Assembly: GCA_045133915.1 (NCBI GenBank)
Contig: JBGUUX010000055.1
Coordinates: 1 to 11,652, forward strand
DNA from: RGIG7300 sp045133915
GTDB lineage: Bacteria > Bacillota > Clostridia > Oscillospirales > CAG-272
Length of the DNA stretch: 11,652 nt
Direction: 5' to 3'
The notes beneath the pieces are model-generated. The model was not told the origin of the DNA. It was given only the letters and a program-made list of their open reading frames with translations, and searched no databases. The stretch's first letter is position 1. Each line of letters begins with the position of its first letter. The translations under genes and the position numbers were made by a program. Shown one piece after another: positions 7,097 to 11,652 of this stretch.

Positions 7097-7100
7097 TGTA

Positions 7101-7193
7101 AAATGCAAAATGCAGAGTGCAGAATGCAGAATTAAGGAAGAAAACCGCTAAAGCGGTTTTCAACCATAATTATTCATAATTCATTATTCATTA
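7101..7193 (+). repeat. Heptad-patterned imperfect palindrome (MITE/REP-like)
   Basis: This fills most of the 114-bp gap between copies 2 and 3. The left arm has TGC every seven bases (7104, 7111, 7118, 7125) and the right arm has TTCA every seven bases (7173, 7180, 7187). The reverse complement of the right arm reads as ATGAATA-type heptads matching the ATGCAGA-type heptads on the left. In the centre is a perfect 10-bp stem, GAAAACCGCT (7140-7149) with AGCGGTTTTC (7152-7161). No ORF and no transposase are present. It looks like a small non-autonomous interspersed element; the hairpin could also weakly terminate transcription of copy 2, though no T-run follows it. No convincing promoter for the next gene was seen here. 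Confidence 0.6.
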
Positions 7194-7210
7194 AACAGAG
7201 AGGATATGAA

Positions 7211-8737
7211 ATGAAAAAAGTTATTTGTATATTATTGACTGTATTGATGTTCATCCCATTTTCTATCAACGCAGCCACAGCCGAATACGACCCTCAGGTA
7301 CCCTTTGCCGATGCCAAGCCCGGTGCATGGTACTACAGCGCAGTTAAATACTGCAAGATAAACGGTCTTCTTAACGGTATGACCGAGGATAACTTCGGTC
7401 TTAACACCACCGTTTCAAGAGCGATGTTCGTTCAGGCTCTTGCAAACTTTGAGGGGGTAGATGCCGAGGATCTGCGTGACGAGGCTTCACCCTTTACCGA
7501 CGTTAAGGAGAACCATTGGTTCTATACTGCGGTAGAGTGGGCAAGACAGCAGGGAATAGTAGGCGGAATGACCGAAACTACCTTTGCACCCAACGGTGCG
7601 CTTACCCGTTCTCAGATGGCGCGACTTTTCTGTCAGTACGCCAAGTACAAAGGTCTTAATACAGATAAAACGGCTGACCTTTCGGTTTTCAGCGATGCGT
7701 CAAAGGTACAGGCATGGGCAAAGGAGGGTATGGAATACTGCGTTGCCACCGGTCTCTTTGTAGGTGACGGCGGTAAGCTTGATCCTAACGCAAAAGCTAC
7801 CAGAGCACAGCTCGCTGTAGTGCTTTATAAGTTCGATTATCAAAATAAATTCGGTCATGCTATCCCCGATTCCACAGACGCGGATGCTTGTCTTGTGGAG
7901 AGAACCGAGAAAAAAAGAGTAGTCGTTTACGGCGACAGCATGGCACAAAGACTTGAAAAAAAGCCTCTTGTAGACTATGTAAATGAAAAGTCTGAAGTAG
8001 GTATGGTTTCTATAAGGAACTACGGTATCGGCGGCGAGATGGCAGAGGCAGGCGGCTTCAGACAGGGAAGTATCGCTATATATGCCGAGCCTATGACTAT
8101 ACCTGCAGACAAAACTCCCGTACCCGTTACCCTTGTTACAGATGAAGGCAATCGAAAGGATCTCGGCTATTTTGGTGACGGAGTTTCCAATGAATTTGTT
8201 ATAGCCGGTGTAGAGGGAAAAATATCCTATGACGGCGGCAAGGCAACCTTTACCCGCAATACTGCAGGTGAAGCGGTAGAAGTTACAAACCGTACCCGTA
8301 TCATTACTCCTGCAATGCAGGACCGCCGTGATAACGATATCCTGGTTATATGGACCGGCAGTAATAACCGATATAGTGCCGCAAACGCATATAAGCTGGT
8401 GGATACTATCAACGAGATGATAAAGTATCATCCTAATGACGAATACGTTATCGTCGGTCTTACCTCCCTTGACTATATGCCCGAGGTTGACGGAGTAAAC
8501 GACGTACTTCGTGAAGCTTACGGTGATCATTTCCTTGATCTCAGAGCATACCTTATGACCGAGCAATGTCTACTCGACAACGGCATTACTCCTACGTCGG
8601 CAGACTATGCCAACCTTGAAAAAGGTGAGATCCCCGCATCACTTCTCGCTGATACTATTCACGGAACTGCGACCTTCTACGATATAGTATCTAAAATGAT
8701 AGCGGAACATGTCAAAGAATTAGGTTATTTATCGTAA
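7211..8737 (+). CDS. SLH-anchored SGNH-like hydrolase, copy 3 (diverged)
   Basis: This 508-residue exported paralogue has a signal peptide (1-21 or 1-24), three SLH repeats (about 30-85, 93-148 and 156-211, with VSRAM, LTRSQ and ATRAQ), a linker and an SGNH domain (about 236-508). Block I is GDSMAQR with Ser243; the GIFTGF/YP segment that follows in copies 1 and 2 is missing. Block II is NYGIGG (270-275). Block III is GSNN (383-386) rather than GxND. Block V has DTIH (Asp481, His484), but the HLNQxGYD stretch of copies 1 and 2 is replaced by HGTATFYD. The insertion is shorter (about 284-373) yet keeps RQG and IPAD. Ser, Asn and His are in place, so activity is plausible, with a different specificity. 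GAGG (7200-7203) lies seven bases before the ATG. An out-of-frame ATG at 7206 is ignored because it meets a stop at once. Confidence 0.83.
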   Translation: MKKVICILLTVLMFIPFSINAATAEYDPQVPFADAKPGAWYYSAVKYCKINGLLNGMTEDNFGLNTTVSRAMFVQALANFEGVDAEDLRDEASPFTDVKENHWFYTAVEWARQQGIVGGMTETTFAPNGALTRSQMARLFCQYAKYKGLNTDKTADLSVFSDASKVQAWAKEGMEYCVATGLFVGDGGKLDPNAKATRAQLAVVLYKFDYQNKFGHAIPDSTDADACLVERTEKKRVVVYGDSMAQRLEKKPLVDYVNEKSEVGMVSIRNYGIGGEMAEAGGFRQGSIAIYAEPMTIPADKTPVPVTLVTDEGNRKDLGYFGDGVSNEFVIAGVEGKISYDGGKATFTRNTAGEAVEVTNRTRIITPAMQDRRDNDILVIWTGSNNRYSAANAYKLVDTINEMIKYHPNDEYVIVGLTSLDYMPEVDGVNDVLREAYGDHFLDLRAYLMTEQCLLDNGITPTSADYANLEKGEIPASLLADTIHGTATFYDIVSKMIAEHVKELGYLS

Positions 8738-8742
8738 AAGAC

Positions 8743-8771
8743 TTGCAAAATATAAATAAATATTGTATAAT
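8743..8771 (+). promoter_or_regulatory. Strong sigma-A promoter of the SIS gene
   Basis: TTGCAA (8743-8748) is followed by 17 bp and a consensus TATAAT (8766-8771), starting six bases after the stop of copy 3. No terminator separates copy 3 from it, so the SIS gene could also receive read-through. The expected transcript would have a leader of about 25 bases. Confidence 0.85.
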
Positions 8772-8802
8772 AAGTTAATCAATTCTAAGGAGAATTACTT
8801 AA

Positions 8803-9540
8803 ATGAACATTATTGAATCTTATCAGAAAAAAGTAGACGAGCTTTTCGCTACAGTAAGAGAGACTCAGATGGACAAGATCAGAGAAGCAGGTAAGATGAT
8901 GGCGGATGCTATGTGCGCTAAGAAGAACATAGTTATCCACGATACAGGCCATATCATCAACGGCGAGATGATCCAGCGTTCCGGCGGTCTCGTAGCTCCT
9001 CAGCACCTCAGATACTACCTCGTTACTGAGGATGGCGGTCTTGTAACTCCCGAGTTCAAGGCTAAGAACCTCAACATGGAGGGTATGGCTGAGCTTGTTT
9101 ACCGTTGTTCACATATGACAGGCGACGGCGACGTACTTATTATCGGTTCCGTTTCCGGCCGTAGCGATCAGGTCGTTGACCTTGCACTCACCTGCAAGAG
9201 CCACGGCGTTAAGATCATCGCAGTTACATCTATGGACTACACCACTCAGGTTAAGTCTGCTCACACCAGCGGTCTCAGACTCTTTGAGGTAGCTGACCTT
9301 GTTATTGACAACTGCGCACCCCTCGGTGACGCTATGATGGATCTTCCCGGTTACGAGATGCCCTTCGGTCCTGCATCCGGTCTCAGCGCAGTATACATCA
9401 TGTGGCAGGTTTACGCTGCTTGTATCGAGGAGATGGCTAAGAGAGGCCTCAAGCCCGGTATCCTTAAGTCCTCCAACACTCCTGGCGGTGACGAGTATAA
9501 CCTTACTCTCGAGCACCTCTACCAGGAGCGCGGCTATTAA
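8803..9540 (+). CDS. SIS-domain protein (UPF0309-like sugar-phosphate binding)
   Basis: This 245-residue cytoplasmic protein has a single SIS (sugar isomerase) fold. A helical N-terminus leads to a phosphosugar loop region HDTGH...RSGGLVAP (46-66). The central SIS signature begins GSVSGRSDQVVDLAL (115-129) and ends KIIAVTS (137-143), followed by a conserved-looking NCAPLGDA segment (170-177) and a C-terminal helix. The overall length and motifs match UPF0309-type SIS proteins, which bind or isomerise phosphorylated amino sugars or related sugars; the MurQ etherase family is related but distinct. Substrate is unknown. AAGGAG (8787-8792) lies ten bases before the ATG. Codon choice is strongly biased (ATC, AAC, CTC, GGT/GGC), consistent with high expression from the near-consensus promoter. 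It sits within an array of surface hydrolases, so handling a sugar released at the surface is a reasonable but unproven guess. Confidence 0.8.
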   Translation: MNIIESYQKKVDELFATVRETQMDKIREAGKMMADAMCAKKNIVIHDTGHIINGEMIQRSGGLVAPQHLRYYLVTEDGGLVTPEFKAKNLNMEGMAELVYRCSHMTGDGDVLIIGSVSGRSDQVVDLALTCKSHGVKIIAVTSMDYTTQVKSAHTSGLRLFEVADLVIDNCAPLGDAMMDLPGYEMPFGPASGLSAVYIMWQVYAACIEEMAKRGLKPGILKSSNTPGGDEYNLTLEHLYQERGY

Positions 9541-9549
9541 ATTTACAAC

Positions 9550-9578
9550 AAAAAAGACGGCGTCCTGCCGTCTTTTTT
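9550..9578 (+). terminator. Terminator between the SIS gene and copy 4
   Basis: Six A are followed by GACGGC (9556-9561), loop GTCCT, GCCGTC (9567-9572) and six T (9573-9578). Only four bases separate it from the ribosome site of copy 4, leaving no room for a promoter downstream of it. Confidence 0.9.
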
Positions 9579-9596
9579 AAACAAAAGGAGAATTAT

Positions 9597-11096
9597 ATGA
9601 AAAGGATAATTACGTTATTATTAGCATTATTAATGCTTGTTTCTTCGTTTAACTTCACGGTAAGTGCCCAAGAACCCTTTGACGATGTAAAGGACAACCA
9701 TTGGTACTACAGAGCCGTAGAGTATTGCTATAACACTGGGCTTATGAGTGGTATGTCTCCCACATCATTCGGACCTTCAGTTAAGGTAAACCGCGAGATG
9801 TTCGTTAAGACCCTTGCAAATATGGAGGGTATAAACGAGGATGAGTACAGAGTAGAGACTTCTCCCTTTAAGGATGTAAAGCTTAATCAGTGGTATGCTC
9901 CCGCAGTAGAGTGGGCAAGACAGACAGGTATCGTTGCAGGTCTGTCCGAAACCGAGTTTGGTGTAGGCAAGCCTATTACCCGTGAGCAGATTGCAAGACT
10001 GCTTCGCGGTTATGCAGAGTATAAGGGTAAGGCGCTTAAGTCTACCGACGATCTTTCTGCATTCGTTGATGCAGACAAGATAAGCTCCTGGGCGCTTGAC
10101 GGCTTTAAGTACGCTATTGCAAACGGTATATTCAAGGGTAACGCAAAGAACGAGCTTAACCCCCGAGGTAATGCTACCAGAGCTGAGCTTGCAACTATCT
10201 TAAAGGCTGTAAGAGCCTATGAGAACAACGTTCTTGTTGCTTGGGGCGATTCTCTTACACAGGGTATTATCGAGGGCTTCCACGATATATCTGACAGTCC
10301 CTATCCCGAGCACACAGGTGAACTTCTTGGTGTTCCCGCATATAACTTCGGTATCGGCGGTGATACCGCAGAGGCTATTGCTATCCGTCAGGGTGGTATT
10401 GCAATCTACGTTGACAGCCTGACTATCCCTGCAGATAAGACTGCGGTTGATATCACAATCAGAGCTGAGGACGGTTATACTACCAAGAATATCAACGAAA
10501 ACGGTGACAAGGGTCTTAACCCCGTAACCATCGACGGTATCAAAGGTAATATTATCGGTGACTGGGAAGAGGGTTATAAGTTCCAGCGTCTTGAAGCGGG
10601 TGAGAAAAAGGTAATTACCTCCGAGACCCGTATAATCACCGACGGTATGGGCTTTGATTATACCAACGCTATCCTCGTTATATGTTCAGGTGCCAACAAC
10701 ACAAAGGAACAGGAGTGGCACGACGATCCCGTGGCGCATCTCCAGTACCTCTGTCAGATCCAGCAGAAGATGGTTGACTACGCAGGTACCGATAACTTTG
10801 TTATCATAGGACTTCCCAAGGTAAGATTTATGCAGAAGATCCCCAGATACAACTACGTGCTTGAAGAGTACTGGGGCGAGCATTACCTTGACGTAAACGA
10901 GTATATGATGTCCGAGCAGGCGTTTATCGATAACGGAATAAAGATGGCAGGTAAGGATAAAAAGGACGTAGCAGAGGGATATATTCCAAGAACTTTCCTT
11001 GATCCCCTCCAGCAGCTCCATCCCAATCAGATGGGTTACGATATGATGTCAAAGCTCTTGGCTGATAAGATCTACGAATTAGGTTATCTTAAATAA
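9597..11096 (+). CDS. SLH-anchored SGNH/GDSL hydrolase, copy 4
   Basis: This 499-residue exported paralogue has a signal peptide (1-24, ending VSA), SLH repeats (about 26-81, 89-144 and 152-206, with VNREM, ITREQ and ATRAE, the last being the only canonical RAE motif in the array) and an SGNH domain (about 211-499). Block I is GDSLTQG with Ser219, block II is NFGIGG (250-255), block III is GANN (365-368) in place of GxND, and block V is LHPNQMGYD with His475. Gln472 occupies the Asp position of DxxH. The RQGG/IPAD insertion covers about 264-355. AAAAGGAG (9583-9590) lies six bases upstream. No promoter fits between the SIS terminator and this ribosome site, so expression probably depends on read-through from 8743-8771. 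Predicted cell-wall-attached esterase or deacylase; substrate unknown. Confidence 0.85.
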   Translation: MKRIITLLLALLMLVSSFNFTVSAQEPFDDVKDNHWYYRAVEYCYNTGLMSGMSPTSFGPSVKVNREMFVKTLANMEGINEDEYRVETSPFKDVKLNQWYAPAVEWARQTGIVAGLSETEFGVGKPITREQIARLLRGYAEYKGKALKSTDDLSAFVDADKISSWALDGFKYAIANGIFKGNAKNELNPRGNATRAELATILKAVRAYENNVLVAWGDSLTQGIIEGFHDISDSPYPEHTGELLGVPAYNFGIGGDTAEAIAIRQGGIAIYVDSLTIPADKTAVDITIRAEDGYTTKNINENGDKGLNPVTIDGIKGNIIGDWEEGYKFQRLEAGEKKVITSETRIITDGMGFDYTNAILVICSGANNTKEQEWHDDPVAHLQYLCQIQQKMVDYAGTDNFVIIGLPKVRFMQKIPRYNYVLEEYWGEHYLDVNEYMMSEQAFIDNGIKMAGKDKKDVAEGYIPRTFLDPLQQLHPNQMGYDMMSKLLADKIYELGYLK

Positions 11097-11097
11097 G

Positions 11098-11129
11098 AAA
11101 ATCGGCGGATAATTATCCGCCGATTTTTT
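11098..11129. terminator. Shared bidirectional terminator of copy 4 and lysA
   Basis: A perfect palindrome, AAAATCGGCGGATAA (11098-11112) with TTATCCGCCGATTTT (11113-11127), continues as a T-run to 11129 on the plus strand. It has an A-run on the other side, so it can serve both convergent genes. Confidence 0.92.
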
Positions 11130-11157
11130 GATGTGTATGGGTACGGTGACTTACCGT

Positions 11158-11652
11158 TTATAATTCATTTTTACACAGATCCTCAAAGGTCTCGCGCTTA
11201 ACTGCGATATAAGGACCGTTCTTGCCTATCATAACGATAGGTGCTTTGGGGATTCTGTTATAGTGGGATGCCATGGCGTAGTTGTACGCACCTGTTACAA
11301 ACACCGCAACAACGTCGCCTCTTACGGGCTTACACAGCATCATACCCTCACCGATAAGGTCACCGCTCTCACAGCAGCGCCCCGCAAGGGTGCATTCATA
11401 GTCGGCAGGGATATCAGCCTTGTTTGCAACCACCGCATCATATCTTGACTGATAAAGAGCGTATCTGGGGTTGTCGGGCATACCGCCGTCGATGGAAACG
11501 TAGTTTTTAAATCCGGGGATCTCCTTGACACCGCCAACGGTGTAGAGGGTTATACCCGAGTCGGCTACAATGCTTCGACCCGGCTCAAGTAAGAACTTGG
11601 GCTGATTAAGACCAAGATCCTTGCATATCTTTTTACAGAGGGTAGCAATACC
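11158..11652 (-). CDS. lysA: Diaminopimelate decarboxylase, C-terminal part
   Basis: The last 164 residues of LysA are present and the gene runs off the right edge of the window. LysA is the PLP enzyme that converts meso-diaminopimelate to L-lysine, the last step of lysine synthesis, in the cytoplasm. Reading from the edge, the frame shows EPGRS (phosphate/PLP binding), VADSG, SIDGGMPDNPR, the CESGD active-site motif with its cysteine, and GAYNYAMAS near the C-terminus, ending KNEL at a TAA. These are hallmark fold-III decarboxylase motifs and separate it from ornithine decarboxylase. The N-terminal barrel with the PLP lysine lies outside the window. An internal ATG at 11481 is the Met of DGGM and not a start. 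It faces copy 4 across the terminator at 11098-11129. Confidence 0.95.
   Translation of the reverse strand, partial: GIATLCKKICKDLGLNQPKFLLEPGRSIVADSGITLYTVGGVKEIPGFKNYVSIDGGMPDNPRYALYQSRYDAVVANKADIPADYECTLAGRCCESGDLIGEGMMLCKPVRGDVVAVFVTGAYNYAMASHYNRIPKAPIVMIGKNGPYIAVKRETFEDLCKNEL

Noticed and set aside
7140..7161. The palindromic hairpin as a standard terminator of copy 2
   Set aside because: The stem is perfect but no T-run follows it, unlike the other terminators in the window; it is better treated as the core of the heptad repeat element.
8803..9540. The SIS protein as MurQ (MurNAc-6-phosphate etherase) or GmhA
   Set aside because: It is shorter than MurQ, and its loop motifs and overall layout fit UPF0309-type SIS proteins better; no support for either specific reaction is visible.
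11263..11448. Plus-strand open frame inside the lysA region
   Set aside because: The minus strand clearly encodes conserved LysA motifs across the whole span.

Overview
The window looks like a piece of a low-to-mid-GC Firmicutes chromosome, most likely a gut-type clostridium (Oscillospiraceae/Ruminococcaceae-like). The signs are strong AAGGAG ribosome binding sites, sigma-A promoters with extended -10 elements, A-tract/GC-stem/T-tract terminators, SLH-anchored exported proteins, a CxHxW...CxxC surface repeat typical of gut Firmicutes, and a diaminopimelate decarboxylase gene. The genus cannot be fixed from the sequence. No rRNA, tRNA, CRISPR array, transposase or phage gene was seen.

Layout. 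Positions 1-191 are a leader with one clear terminator (85-116), a possible earlier one (18-75) and a good promoter (141-169). This promoter drives a tightly packed run of three genes: a CpsB/YwqE-type PHP phosphatase (192-872), then two different MutS-like ATPases (873-2288 and 2285-3730) that abut or overlap. Both ATPases have only the core-plus-ATPase part of MutS and carry Asn-Glu instead of Asp-Glu in Walker B. They look like a heterodimer pair rather than a mismatch repair MutS.

From 3744 to 11096 the window is dominated by four paralogous exported proteins (3744-5348, 5453-7096, 7211-8737, 9597-11096). Each has a signal peptide, three S-layer-homology (SLH) repeats and a C-terminal SGNH/GDSL hydrolase domain that is split by a conserved insertion of about 90-105 residues. 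The copies differ in catalytic-site residues, and only copy 2 has a small Cys-rich insert. A SIS-domain sugar-phosphate protein (8803-9540), with its own near-consensus promoter, sits between copies 3 and 4. Copy 4 has no visible promoter of its own and may depend on read-through past the SIS terminator. A 93-bp heptad-patterned imperfect palindrome (7101-7193) lies between copies 2 and 3.

The right end (11158-11652, minus strand) is the C-terminal part of lysA, convergent with copy 4 across a shared perfect-palindrome terminator.

Working idea (inference): the four SLH-SGNH proteins are cell-wall-anchored esterases or deacylases with diverged specificities that act on surface glycan or imported polysaccharide. 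The CpsB-like phosphatase and the SIS protein may reflect surface-polysaccharide or amino-sugar metabolism nearby. Nothing in the sequence links the MutS-like pair to that role apart from shared transcription.
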